From positions 1-64,000 of the forward strand of contig NZ_JSEF01000004.1 in assembly GCF_000805675.1 (NCBI RefSeq): a stretch of 64,000 bases of DNA, read 5' to 3'. The DNA is from Corynebacterium minutissimum (GTDB lineage: Bacteria > Actinomycetota > Actinomycetes > Mycobacteriales > Mycobacteriaceae). The translations under genes were made by a program, and so were the position numbers. Below the pieces are notes generated by a model. That model was not told the origin of the DNA. It saw only the letters and a program-made list of their open reading frames with translations, and searched no databases. Numbering within the stretch: the stretch's first letter is position 1; each line of letters opens with the position of its first letter. This document shows, one piece after another, positions 51,132 through 60,672 of this stretch.

Positions 51132-52799
51132 TTAAGAAACCATCGCTTGCCTACTGAACACGCATTCACCTGCGAACCAAGTTTCCATAGCCACAATTTC
51201 TTTAATTTCTTCTAGAGAAATTTCGTATGGATTCGAGCTTAGAATGACCATGTCGGCCGACAGTCCTGGTTCGAGTCTTCCAACTTGATCTCCCAATCCC
51301 ATCGCGTAAGCCGGGGCTGTCGTGTAGGCCGCTATTGCTTCCTCTAAGGTGATTGCTTGATCAGCCCAGAGCTGACCGGAAAACTTTCCCGTTGGGTTCT
51401 TTCTAGTTACCAACCCATAGATTGCCGCCCACACGTTCGGTGTTTCACTTACTGGCCAATCAGAACCACCCGATATTATTGCCCCCGAATCCAGGAGCGA
51501 CCGATTTGGTTGCATTTTTTCAGCTCGCTCTGGAGGGAGCACTGTAGCAATTGCCTCAGAAATCACTCCTGGAAACCAGAGCGCCGGAGAAATGTCCGCC
51601 ACCACATTTAGTTCTTGAAATCGGGGGATGTCTTCTTCATGGACAAATTGTCCGTGCGCAACATGATAGCGCGTGTCTTCATACCCCAGTTCCCGCACCT
51701 TCTGAACCGCGTCAAGGACATACCGAACTGAAGCATCACCGGTGCAGTGTATTTTGGCTGAAATGCCACGCTTGGCGGTAGACTTCAACCACTCTTCAAG
51801 CTCTGCAACAGGCATTGTTGTTTCACCACAGTGGCACTGTGGAAAGCCTATTCCCTCCAAATAGGGTTCGAGGAATGCAGCTGTTCCCGCAGGTGGAACT
51901 CCATCAAGAAAAATCTTTATGAAATCTGGGCGATGATGTCGGCTTCGTGTTTCTTCACGGTTCTCAATAATCCTTTCACCAAGTGGCTGTGTCCCAAATA
52001 TGAAGTCATTGGCAGCCATTGAAGTAACAACCCATGATTTGAGTTGCCCTGAGTCGTCTAGTCGCTTTAATGCACGCATGAGTTGTAGCGATGAAGCTGC
52101 GTCCTGAAATGCGGTGATCCCGTATGAATGAAGGATCTCGATGCCTCGAAAGGCGGCCGCCTCTATATCCTCATCTGTCTGGGGGCAAAGTGCGGAATAT
52201 GTCTGCTCGACAATTACGCCTGCAGCTTCTAATAAAACGCCTGTTGCACGACCCTCACCATCACGAAGAATCTGACCGCCGTCAGGGTCTTCAGTCGCAT
52301 CATCAATCCCAGCGAGTTCCATTGCTTTGGAATTCACTAACCGATTGTGCTTGCTGTCGTCTTTTAGTAGGAGCGGATGAGGACCCGTAGCTTCATCAAT
52401 AGCTTTTAGGGCCTCTGAGCAATTCAGACTTTGCAGCAGCCCAGAACCCCAGCTTCCCCCAACAATCCATGCACCATCCTCAAGTTGCGCAGCCTCGGTC
52501 CGGAGTCTCTCAAGCAATTCTTCAAATGACAAGGTTGGAGGAAAAACTAACTCAAATAGCTCCATTTGGCCTGCAATTAAATGGTGATTATGCACGTCAA
52601 GCAAGCCGGGCATTGCAAAAGAGCCGTTCAGATCTATGCTCTTCCGCGCCGCGAACTGATCAGCGACCTTTCCTACCGCAAGCACCTTCCCATCTTTAAA
52701 GGCAATACTATCGACTACGCCAACCTGCGGGTTTAGAGTCTGAATGACTCCATTCCGGAATACAACATCAGCCATCAAAGCATTCGACTTATTAGCCAT
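51132..52799 (-). CDS. YtcJ-like metal-dependent amidohydrolase
   Basis: A 555-residue enzyme of the amidohydrolase-3 family. Metal ligands are visible in 'LDVHNHH' near the N-terminus, 'AKIHCTGD' and 'YHVAHGQF' in the middle, and 'ISGGSDWPVS' near the C-terminus. The start is ATG 52799, three bases after the aldehyde dehydrogenase stop; ATG 52775 is an alternative. Its base composition is clearly more AT-rich than its neighbours. The gene sits inside a segment flanked by a 35-bp direct repeat, so it appears acquired. The substrate may be an amide or formamide related to the amine pathway. Confidence 0.8.
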   Translation of the reverse strand: MANKSNALMADVVFRNGVIQTLNPQVGVVDSIAFKDGKVLAVGKVADQFAARKSIDLNGSFAMPGLLDVHNHHLIAGQMELFELVFPPTLSFEELLERLRTEAAQLEDGAWIVGGSWGSGLLQSLNCSEALKAIDEATGPHPLLLKDDSKHNRLVNSKAMELAGIDDATEDPDGGQILRDGEGRATGVLLEAAGVIVEQTYSALCPQTDEDIEAAAFRGIEILHSYGITAFQDAASSLQLMRALKRLDDSGQLKSWVVTSMAANDFIFGTQPLGERIIENREETRSRHHRPDFIKIFLDGVPPAGTAAFLEPYLEGIGFPQCHCGETTMPVAELEEWLKSTAKRGISAKIHCTGDASVRYVLDAVQKVRELGYEDTRYHVAHGQFVHEEDIPRFQELNVVADISPALWFPGVISEAIATVLPPERAEKMQPNRSLLDSGAIISGGSDWPVSETPNVWAAIYGLVTRKNPTGKFSGQLWADQAITLEEAIAAYTTAPAYAMGLGDQVGRLEPGLSADMVILSSNPYEISLEEIKEIVAMETWFAGECVFSRQAMVS

Positions 52800-52801
52800 C
52801 T

Positions 52802-52836
52802 TTTTAGCCGTTGATGATCTGCGGGTAAGCCAGGCC
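52802..52836. repeat. 35-bp direct repeat, right copy (true end of the aldehyde dehydrogenase gene)
   Basis: The native copy, covering the final ten codons of the dehydrogenase and its stop. The other copy is at 50925-50959; together they bracket 1.84 kb with the amidohydrolase gene. Confidence 0.9.
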
Positions 52837-54213
52837 CTTGAGGCCCTCGGTACCGAACTCCACTCCGTAACCAGAGGACTTGATACCGCCGAAAGGCACG
52901 CGCGGATCCACAGCACCGTGGCTGTTGATCCAGGTGGTGCCAGCCTCCAGCTGTGCGGCAACTTCCAGTGCACGCTCGCGGTTGGAGGACCACACGGAGG
53001 AGCCCAGACCCACATCGAGCTTATTGGCCTGCTCAATGGCCCAATCCAGGTCCGTGTACTTCACAATCGGCAGCGCCGGACCGAACTGCTCCTCCACCAC
53101 CAGCGGGTTGTCTGGGTCGATGTCCGCCACCAGGGTGGTGGGGTAGAAGTAGCCCGGCGCGTCGTAGTCTGGGTCGCCGCCCAGCAGAACACGGGCGCCG
53201 GAATCCTTGGCGGCATTGACGAGCTTGTCGACGATGTCGAACTGCTGCTTGTTCTGCAGCGGGCCGAGCACGTTTTCTTCCTCCAGGCCCACGCCCATCG
53301 GGGAGGCCTTGGCTACCTCGACGAGGGCTTCACAGACGGCGTCGTACAGCGACTCCGGCACGTACACGCGCTTCATCGCCGCACAGGTCTGGCCGGTGTT
53401 GATGAACGCGCCCCAGAAAAGATCGCCGGCGATCTCCTTCGGGTCGGCGTCATCGAGCACGATGCCCGCGTCATTACCGCCGAGCTCCAGCGTGAGACGG
53501 GTGAGGTTATCGGCGCTGGCCTCCACGATCTTCTTGCCGGTGGCGGTAGAACCGGTGAACATAATCTTGTCGACGCCCTCGTGGGTGGTCAGCGCCGCGC
53601 CAACCTCACCGGCACCAGTGACGACCTGCAAGATACCCTCCGGCAGAACGGAGTTGATGACCTCGATCAGCCCCAGTACGGACAACGGGGTGTACTCCGA
53701 GGGCTTGACGACGACCGCGTTGCCCATACGCAGCGCCGGCGCAATCTGCCAGATGGTGATCATCATCGGCCAGTTCCACGGGCCAATAGCACCGACGACG
53801 CCGAGCGGGCGGTAGTTGACGGTGGCGGTGATGTCATCATCCACGGCGGTGTAGTTGGGGTGCTCAAAGGAAGCCGTAGCATTCAGCCAACCAGAGCAAG
53901 CACCAACCTCAAAGCGGGCATTCGGACCGTTAAGCGGCTTGCCCTGCTCACGGGAGAGCAGCTCAACAAGCGCTTCAGCGTTGGCATCCATAGCCGCAGC
54001 CGCCTTAGTCAAAAGCTCGCAACGCTCAGCGTCACTAAGCTTGGCAAACTCCTTCTGCGCTGCGCGTGCAGTCTCCACCGCAGCGTTGAGGTCCTCCACC
54101 GAACCTTCCGGCACGCGGCCGACAACCTCACCGGTGGCCGGGTTGAGGATTTCGCGTCCGTTCTCGTCCGTAATCGTGTTGAGCAGGTCAGCATAGGTAG
54201 CGAACTGAGTCAT
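52804..54213 (-). CDS. Aldehyde dehydrogenase of the amine-degradation locus
   Basis: A 469-residue NAD(P)-dependent dehydrogenase. The catalytic glutamate is in 'RLTLELGGNDAG' and the cysteine in 'NTGQTCAAMKRVYVP', with cofactor motif 'MFTGSTATGK'. It most likely oxidises the aldehyde produced by the nearby amine oxidase (phenylacetaldehyde, 4-hydroxyphenylacetaldehyde or an aminoaldehyde). It is divergent from the FeaR-like gene across 149 bp and has a GGAG ribosome binding site. Confidence 0.83.
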   Translation of the reverse strand: MTQFATYADLLNTITDENGREILNPATGEVVGRVPEGSVEDLNAAVETARAAQKEFAKLSDAERCELLTKAAAAMDANAEALVELLSREQGKPLNGPNARFEVGACSGWLNATASFEHPNYTAVDDDITATVNYRPLGVVGAIGPWNWPMMITIWQIAPALRMGNAVVVKPSEYTPLSVLGLIEVINSVLPEGILQVVTGAGEVGAALTTHEGVDKIMFTGSTATGKKIVEASADNLTRLTLELGGNDAGIVLDDADPKEIAGDLFWGAFINTGQTCAAMKRVYVPESLYDAVCEALVEVAKASPMGVGLEEENVLGPLQNKQQFDIVDKLVNAAKDSGARVLLGGDPDYDAPGYFYPTTLVADIDPDNPLVVEEQFGPALPIVKYTDLDWAIEQANKLDVGLGSSVWSSNRERALEVAAQLEAGTTWINSHGAVDPRVPFGGIKSSGYGVEFGTEGLKGLAYPQIING

Positions 54214-54362
54214 GAGATCTCCTTCTAAGGGGGGTCAACAGCTTAGAACCCAGAGAAACTAAGCCAAGAGAAACTTCTTTTTGACTATGTTACCTGCGAC
54301 ACACTGAACCAGTTGACTATGCGCGCACACAATTTGTCCAAAAATGTGCCAACTCTCACGAT

Positions 54363-55295
54363 ATGATTCCACTTATGTCTGCTTCAGCTGTTGAGCATTT
54401 CGATATCGCGTCATGGCGCACCGCGTCATCCGGGTCTTTTGGCCAACTCGACGTGGACACCGAAGACCCTGCCACTTTTCACGCCACACTGCGTTCAACG
54501 AAGGTAGGGGATATTTCCCTCTTCGATATGCACACCTCCCCGCACACCGTGAATCGCTACAAAATAGCCGCCAACGAGGCCCCCTTTTGTAAGCTCAGCT
54601 TGCAAATCACCGGGTCCTCAACCATGAGCCAAGACGGGCGAACCTGTGAGCTGCACCCTGGGGACCTGGCACTGTACGTCACCCAGCGGCCCTACACCCT
54701 GCGCTATCCGGAGGAGCAAAACACTCTCATTGTCCACTTCCCGCAGAGCTTTCTCGACATTTCACCAGCGCAGATCCAACGCCTTACCGCGAACCCAATC
54801 TCCCGCTCACACGGACTTGGTGCGGTGGCGGTTCCTTTGTTTGAACAGCTGGCGAAGAACCTCGATCTACTCAAGGGACCCCACGCCACGGCCTTGGTCC
54901 GCTCCGCGCTCACAATGTTGGTGTCGGTTTTAGCCTCCGATGTGGCCGATGAGCCCTCATCCGGCACGCTACTGTTCAACCAGGCCACCGCCTACATCGA
55001 ACAGCACTTGGGCGACCCGGACTTAGGCCCCAACACCATCGCCCAAGCACTGTTCGTATCGGTACGTCATCTCCACGCCAAGTTCTCCGAACAGGGCCTT
55101 TCCGTGGGAAGCTACATCAGAACGAGGCGCCTAGAACACATCCGCAGAGAGCTCGTGGACCCGCGGCACTCCGAGGAATCAATCAGCCACATCAGCGCCC
55201 GCTATGGCCTGCACGATCCCTCGCACCTTTCGCGCATCTTTAAAGCGGAGTTCCACAAGTCACCGAGTGCGTACCGAGCAGCGGCTAGCGATTAG
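54363..55295 (+). CDS. AraC-family regulator, FeaR-like
   Basis: A 310-residue regulator. The N-terminal AraC-binding-like-2 domain (about 25-180, with 'GDLALYVTQRPYTLRYPEEQ') is that of FeaR, the activator of tyramine oxidase and phenylacetaldehyde dehydrogenase in E. coli. Two C-terminal helix-turn-helices end in 'HISARYGLHDPSHLSRIFKA'. ATG 54375 is an alternative start. It is divergent from the aldehyde dehydrogenase and converges on the amine oxidase with a 4-bp overlap. Confidence 0.8.
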   Translation: MIPLMSASAVEHFDIASWRTASSGSFGQLDVDTEDPATFHATLRSTKVGDISLFDMHTSPHTVNRYKIAANEAPFCKLSLQITGSSTMSQDGRTCELHPGDLALYVTQRPYTLRYPEEQNTLIVHFPQSFLDISPAQIQRLTANPISRSHGLGAVAVPLFEQLAKNLDLLKGPHATALVRSALTMLVSVLASDVADEPSSGTLLFNQATAYIEQHLGDPDLGPNTIAQALFVSVRHLHAKFSEQGLSVGSYIRTRRLEHIRRELVDPRHSEESISHISARYGLHDPSHLSRIFKAEFHKSPSAYRAAASD

Positions 55296-56623
55296 CCGCG
55301 CAGCTTGTTGATGACCTCGCGAGCAGTGGAGATTCCGGTTTCAATGGCTCCATCAACGACCACTCCACGCCAACCGGAAGCCCAATCAGCTCCCGCGAAA
55401 TGCAGCGAAGAGGTAGAGGTGCGGAAGTGGTGCCACCCCTCAGTGAACTGTCCACGACGCAACGTAGCCCAGGCCTGACCAGAGTACTCATCAGCAACCC
55501 AGTCATGGCCGGTGACGCCAACAACTTCGAGATCTGGACGCCACTGGTCAACGACCTTCTGAGCATCCTCAATGCTCTCTAAGTCGATCTTCTCGTGATC
55601 GGAGCCAAAGGCCACACAAATGGTCGTGCCATCATCTTCGAAGTACTCAGAGCGCAGCACGGACACAACAGCCGGTTGGGGCGCGTAGCCGAAGATATTG
55701 TGGTGGCCCTTGATCTTGATCCAAGCCTTGAAACCAGTCGAGTTCCATTTCTGCTCAATAATCTTCTGCGAGCCCTCGGGCAGACCTGGATTAAACGTAA
55801 TGTTCCCCAATGCGCCGACCGGAACCGTGACAATCACCGCGTCCGCGGTTTCGGAAGTACCGTCCGCATAGGTAACCGTTGCGGAATCATCATCGTGTTC
55901 GATTGCGGTCACAGCAGTGTTCAAACGAATCTCACCGGTCAGGTCCTTCGCAATGTTGTCGTAGATGCCTCGCATGCCATTGACCAGTTTGTATCGAAGC
56001 GTTTGCTCATCCACCAACGAAAGGCGGTGATCACACAGGGCGGCCCACTGCTTGGCCATCAAGGATGAACCTTGCTCGGGATACCCAATGTATCCAGCTG
56101 ACCAGTACGCATTGCACAGGTCCTTTTCTTCCTGGGTGAAATCCCCGTCTTCCAAGGCGTCGAGAACTCCTGCCTGATCTGCAGCCAGGAAAGCATCCTT
56201 CAATTCTTGGGACGCTCCGAATTTTTCATCGAGCACAAACAGTGGCTTGTGCGGCTCTGGGAAAAACTCTCGGGACTTCTCAAAGATTTTCTCCATTGGC
56301 CGCGCCAGTTTCGCATCCATTTCTGCTTCCGTTCCGGACTTCAGCTCGCCACCGGCATACCAATATGCGGTATCTACAACGGGCGAAGCGATAATATCCT
56401 GGCCATAACGAGTGATTTCGGACCAGACATGCGGTTGATGCCAGTGCACCCAGGTTGCGCCAATCTCCAGCGGGCGTCCGAGCCTATCGTCAGTCCAAGC
56501 ACGGCCACCAATACGATCGCGTGCCTCCACGATGTGATAGTCGATTCCCGCGGTCTGCAGTTCACGAGCAGCCGTAAGGCCAGCGAACCCAGCGCCAACG
56601 ACAATAACGTGCTTCTTTTCCAT
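55292..56623 (-). CDS. Flavin-containing amine oxidase (AofH/putrescine or tyramine oxidase type)
   Basis: A 443-residue monoamine-oxidase-fold enzyme. The FAD site is 'VIVVGAGFAGLTAARELQTAG' (shown in part: VGAGFAGL) with 'EARDRIGGRAWT', and the C-terminal FAD motif is 'LHFAGADWASGWRGVVVDGA'. It oxidises a primary amine to the aldehyde with release of ammonia and hydrogen peroxide. Neighbours (aldehyde dehydrogenase, FeaR-like regulator, permease, hpa genes) favour an aromatic amine. The start is ATG 56623. Confidence 0.83.
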   Translation of the reverse strand: MEKKHVIVVGAGFAGLTAARELQTAGIDYHIVEARDRIGGRAWTDDRLGRPLEIGATWVHWHQPHVWSEITRYGQDIIASPVVDTAYWYAGGELKSGTEAEMDAKLARPMEKIFEKSREFFPEPHKPLFVLDEKFGASQELKDAFLAADQAGVLDALEDGDFTQEEKDLCNAYWSAGYIGYPEQGSSLMAKQWAALCDHRLSLVDEQTLRYKLVNGMRGIYDNIAKDLTGEIRLNTAVTAIEHDDDSATVTYADGTSETADAVIVTVPVGALGNITFNPGLPEGSQKIIEQKWNSTGFKAWIKIKGHHNIFGYAPQPAVVSVLRSEYFEDDGTTICVAFGSDHEKIDLESIEDAQKVVDQWRPDLEVVGVTGHDWVADEYSGQAWATLRRGQFTEGWHHFRTSTSSLHFAGADWASGWRGVVVDGAIETGISTAREVINKLRG

Positions 56624-56641
56624 GTTTAGCTTCCTTAGGTT

Positions 56642-58153
56642 TTAGATTCGATCAAGATTGTCTTGAAGACTTGCGTAAATATGTGGCTGCTCGTGCTTCA
56701 AATACTCGCCCCAAGCCAGTCCCACGAGCCCAGAAGCGATGATGATTCCAGGCATCACCCACACGAGAGCATCTGGACCGGTATCACCGATCATGAGCGG
56801 GAAATTCATCAGCACCAATACGAAGACAGCCACGAGTCCGCAGGCTGACACAAGCGGTGCGATGACCCGAGTAAAGAGGCTGTAGTTTTTCTCTTGCTTG
56901 TTGAGCCAGACCATAATGGAGACGCTCACCACGGCCAGAAGAAAGACCAAGCCAAACGCCGCCGCGTTGGTCAACCAGGTAAAGAGCGTTAGGACTGGGA
57001 ACTGCTCACCCATTTCACTGCCATTTCCAGCCACGGCAAAGCCGGCGATTACAACGACAGCAAGGAGAGTCTGTGTAAGGGACCCAGCGATAGGAGCACC
57101 TTTGGTGGATGATGCCGCGAACCTCTTAGGCAGAACGCGCGAGCGCCCTAAGGAGAAGAAGTACCGCGCGGCAGCATTGTGAAACGCAACGAGTGCAGCA
57201 ATAAGTGAGGTCACAACCAACAAATTCGCTACGTTGGCGGCAAACGGCGAATAGTCACCCAACCACACGAAAACTAGGTCTGGGCCAAGCTCAATCGCTT
57301 TATCAATGATCTCGGACGGCCCTACCCCTTGAGCGAAGGCCCACGCTGAAAAGGCGTAGAAGAGGGCGATGGTTCCCACGGCAACATATGTGGCCTTTGG
57401 TACGGTCCGCTCTGGGTCACGCGCTTCTTCCGAATAGATTGCCCCAGACTCAAAACCCATAAAGGCAGCAATCCCGAAGGCAAGGAGAACGCCAATGCCG
57501 TCGGTGAAGAACTGGCTCGGACGCATCGTCTCTACAGTGATTCCTTCGGGAGCCACGCCAAGCGACAAAAGCGATACTCCAGCTACGACGATGAATTCAA
57601 GGGCTACCAGAACTCCTAGGACCTTGGCTGAGAAGTCAACGTTACCGACACCCATGGCAGCTACCAAGAGCCAGCCAGCCAAAGCTGCCACCCACCACGA
57701 AATGGTTGTTCCAAACCAGCCGTTGATCAGATTGGCAAGAGAGAACCCGAAGATCCCGTAGAGTCCAACCTGCATCATGTTGTAAGAAACCAGCGCCAGA
57801 ATAGCCGCCGCGATTCCTTGTCGGTTACCCAGCCCTTCGGATACATAGGCATAGAATGCCCCTGAGTTCTGAATTTTCGAACTCATAATTCCGTAACCTA
57901 CGGCGAAGAACACGAGAATGATTCCAAGGGCTAGGTAACCCCAGGGGACACCCAGCAAGCCGGATACCCCGAAATTAGTAGGTACTCCTCCTGCCAGCAC
58001 AGTAAGAGGTGCTGACGCAGCAATAATCATGAAGACTAGCGACGTCGTCCCAAGGCGCCCGGCGCCCAGGCCACCTTCTGATTCATTGGGAGCCCGGTGC
58101 CCGGGCTGTACATTTCGAGTGGGTAGCGCTGGTGACTGCATCGATGTGTCCAC
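56642..58153 (-). CDS. APC-family amine/amino acid permease
   Basis: A 503-residue permease with twelve or more helices. The APC signature near the N-terminus reads 'GRLGTTSLVFMIIAASAPLT', and 'GFESGAIYSEEARDPERTVP' lies in the middle. It ends 18 bp before the amine oxidase on the same strand, so uptake of that enzyme's substrate is likely. Confidence 0.83.
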   Translation of the reverse strand: MDTSMQSPALPTRNVQPGHRAPNESEGGLGAGRLGTTSLVFMIIAASAPLTVLAGGVPTNFGVSGLLGVPWGYLALGIILVFFAVGYGIMSSKIQNSGAFYAYVSEGLGNRQGIAAAILALVSYNMMQVGLYGIFGFSLANLINGWFGTTISWWVAALAGWLLVAAMGVGNVDFSAKVLGVLVALEFIVVAGVSLLSLGVAPEGITVETMRPSQFFTDGIGVLLAFGIAAFMGFESGAIYSEEARDPERTVPKATYVAVGTIALFYAFSAWAFAQGVGPSEIIDKAIELGPDLVFVWLGDYSPFAANVANLLVVTSLIAALVAFHNAAARYFFSLGRSRVLPKRFAASSTKGAPIAGSLTQTLLAVVVIAGFAVAGNGSEMGEQFPVLTLFTWLTNAAAFGLVFLLAVVSVSIMVWLNKQEKNYSLFTRVIAPLVSACGLVAVFVLVLMNFPLMIGDTGPDALVWVMPGIIIASGLVGLAWGEYLKHEQPHIYASLQDNLDRI

Positions 58154-58330
58154 TCCAACTCCTCCTTACTAACTATGTCGGCCCGACAACCCACCAGTTG
58201 AAGCTCGGTAAGTTTCGGTGTGTAGCTAGAAATTGTGCCCTACAACACAATCGGATAGTTGTTTGTGCGTGATCACGATTTGTCTATGAGTGCTATCACA
58301 CAAGCGGAGGAATATTATGCATAAAACGGC

Positions 58331-58364
58331 AATGCTGGCACCTCCAAAGGGAGATGCCAGCATT
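58331..58364 (-). terminator. Terminator of the hpa-gabD transcript
   Basis: On the minus strand AATGCTGGCATCTCC pairs with GGAGGTGCCAGCATT (one mismatch in 15) around CTTT, followed by GCCGTTTTATG. It lies 26 bp after the gabD stop. Confidence 0.7.
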
Positions 58365-58389
58365 CTGAGCGGCGAAAGTAGCGCGCTAT

Positions 58390-59877
58390 TTAAGCATTGG
58401 CGTACGGATCACGCACACCGATGTACTGCAACGACGTGTACTCGTCGATGCCCTCGGCGCCGCCCTCACGGCCCATGCCGGACTGCTTCACGCCACCGAA
58501 TGGAGCAGCGGCGTTGGAAATGACGCCGGCGTTGAAGCCCATGAGGCCGAACTCGAGGCCGTCACCGACGCGCCACATGCGGTCAGAATCCTCGGTGAAC
58601 ACGTAGGAGGCCAAGCCGTACTCCGTGTCATTAGCAATCTCAATTGCTTCCTTCTCATCGGAGAAGGTCAGGATCGGAGCGATCGGGCCGAAAATCTCCT
58701 CCTGTGCCACGCGGGCATCGCGGGAGACGTTTGTCAGCACGGTCGGGGAGTAGAAATAACCCTTGCCCTCACCCGGCTTACCGCCGATGAGGACCTTGGC
58801 GCCCTTGTCCACGGCATCGTCGACAAGCGCGGTGATGTTATCCAGTGCCTTCTGCTCCACGAGCGGGCCACAGGTAACGCCCTCATCGAGGCCGTTGCCC
58901 ACCTTAAGCTCACCAATGCGCTTGGCGAACTTCTCCGCGAACTCTTCCGCGATGGATTCGTGCACGATGAAGCGGTTAGCGGCGGTGCAAGCCTCACCGA
59001 TATTGCGCATCTTGGCACCCATGGCGCCCTCGACGGCTTGGTCAATGTCGGCGTCCTCAAAAACGATGAACGGAGCGTTGCCGCCCAGCTCCATCGAGGT
59101 ACGCAGGACGTTGTCGGCAGCTGCCTTGAGCAGGGTCTTGCCCACCGGGGTAGAGCCGGTGAAGGAAATCTTGCGCAGGCGGGAATCCGCCATGATCGGC
59201 TCAGAAATAGCGGAGGCGGACTTGCCGGACACCACGTTGACCACACCCGCCGGAACGCCGGCATCAATCATGGTCTGCGCGAAGTACTGGGTGGTGAGCG
59301 GTGTGAGCTTGGCGGGCTTGACCACCATGGTGCAACCAGCAGCGATGGCCGGGGCAATCTTGCGGGTCGCCATAGCCAGCGGGAAGTTCCACGGGGTAAT
59401 CAACAGGCAGGGGCCGACCGGCTTGCGGCGGGTCACCATGCGCAGGGTGCCCTCCGGCGCCGGAAGGGTACGGCCGTAATCGCGGACGGCTTCCTCGCTA
59501 AACCAGCGCAGGTACTCAGAACCATAGGTGACCTCACCGTAGGACTCCGCCAGCGGCTTACCCATCTCCAAGGTCATCAGCGCAGCGAACTCGTCCTTAC
59601 GCTCCTGCACTAGGTCAAAGGCACGGCGCAGCAGGTTGGAACGCTCACGGGTGGACGTGCGTGCCCACTCATCCTGCACGGCACAGGCGGCGTCCATAGC
59701 CTTCTTCGCATCCTCAGAGGCAGCGGACGCCAGGGTAGCGATAACCTCACCGGTTGCCGGGTTTTCTACATCGAAGGTGTCGCCGCCAGAAGCGTCTACC
59801 CATTCGCCGTTAATGAGCAGGCCGGTCGGAACCTTGGCCAGCAGCTCGTCAATATTGACCTTGTTGTTTTCACTCAT
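58390..59877 (-). CDS. gabD: Succinate-semialdehyde dehydrogenase
   Basis: A 495-residue aldehyde dehydrogenase of the GabD type: 'ITPWNFPLAMATRKIAPAIA', glycine motif 'FTGSTPVGK', catalytic glutamate in 'SMELGGNAPF' and cysteine in 'NIGEACTAANRF'. It oxidises succinate semialdehyde to succinate. Lying 9 bp after hpaI, it takes up one product of that aldolase, so it closes the meta-cleavage pathway. Confidence 0.87.
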   Translation of the reverse strand: MSENNKVNIDELLAKVPTGLLINGEWVDASGGDTFDVENPATGEVIATLASAASEDAKKAMDAACAVQDEWARTSTRERSNLLRRAFDLVQERKDEFAALMTLEMGKPLAESYGEVTYGSEYLRWFSEEAVRDYGRTLPAPEGTLRMVTRRKPVGPCLLITPWNFPLAMATRKIAPAIAAGCTMVVKPAKLTPLTTQYFAQTMIDAGVPAGVVNVVSGKSASAISEPIMADSRLRKISFTGSTPVGKTLLKAAADNVLRTSMELGGNAPFIVFEDADIDQAVEGAMGAKMRNIGEACTAANRFIVHESIAEEFAEKFAKRIGELKVGNGLDEGVTCGPLVEQKALDNITALVDDAVDKGAKVLIGGKPGEGKGYFYSPTVLTNVSRDARVAQEEIFGPIAPILTFSDEKEAIEIANDTEYGLASYVFTEDSDRMWRVGDGLEFGLMGFNAGVISNAAAPFGGVKQSGMGREGGAEGIDEYTSLQYIGVRDPYANA

Positions 59878-59886
59878 GATTCTTTT

Positions 59887-60672
59887 CTACCCTCCTAGAG
59901 TGAATTTGTCTGCGAGTTGGCGTGCCGCACCAGAAAGAAGTTGAACATCAGCACCAACCAGCGCAAATGATGCCCCAGAATCAAGATATTTCTGCGCCTG
60001 TTCGAGGTTAAAAGCGTTAACGCCTACCTTCTTTCCAGAAGCGCGCACGACCTCAAATGTGTGGTTCACGGCTTCGAGTACCTCCGGATGGGTCTGCTGA
60101 CCCAACAACCCCATGGAGGCTGCCAAATCAGACGGGCCCACAAAAATCTGATCAACACCATCGATGGCCACAATGTCTTCGACATTGTCCACGGCCTTCG
60201 CGGATTCAATCTGGACCGTCAGGCTGACCGTCTCGGAAGCCTTGGGGAGATAGTTCTCCACACCATTCCACCGTGAGGACCGCGCCAAGGCAGAACCTAC
60301 CCCGCGCACTCCACGTGGTGGATAGTGCATTGCCTGCACAGCCGCTTCAGCTTCCTCGGGCGTGTCAATCATTGGCACCATCAGGTTTTGTGCGCCGAGA
60401 TCGAGGTACTGTTTAATAAGCGCGGTGTTATTGACGGGGATGCGCACAACGCGCGTGATGCCATAAGCATCGGTCGCGCGCAGCAGGGACAGAACTGTCT
60501 CTAGGCCATAGGGGGCATGCTCGCCGTCGATCAGCGTCCAGCTAAATCCAGCCGAGGCGATGATCTCCGCCGCAGCCTCAGACCCGGAACAGATCCAGGC
60601 ACCCACGAGCGGCTGCTCTGCCTTCGCAAGAACGTCCGCAAACGTCGGCGGCAACTTTACTGGAATCGGCAT
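59887..60672 (-). CDS. hpaI: 4-hydroxy-2-oxo-heptanedioate aldolase
   Basis: A 261-residue HpcH/HpaI-family class II aldolase. Family landmarks are 'GAWICSGSEAAAEIIASAGF', 'LIDGEHAPY', 'MVPMIDTPEEAEAAV' and 'FVGPSDLAASMG', with the metal-binding glutamate and aspartate in 'QIES' and 'PSDL'. It splits the C7 product of HpaH into pyruvate and succinate semialdehyde. Its start lies inside the last codons of hpaH (16-bp overlap). Confidence 0.88.
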   Translation of the reverse strand: MPIPVKLPPTFADVLAKAEQPLVGAWICSGSEAAAEIIASAGFSWTLIDGEHAPYGLETVLSLLRATDAYGITRVVRIPVNNTALIKQYLDLGAQNLMVPMIDTPEEAEAAVQAMHYPPRGVRGVGSALARSSRWNGVENYLPKASETVSLTVQIESAKAVDNVEDIVAIDGVDQIFVGPSDLAASMGLLGQQTHPEVLEAVNHTFEVVRASGKKVGVNAFNLEQAQKYLDSGASFALVGADVQLLSGAARQLADKFTLGG

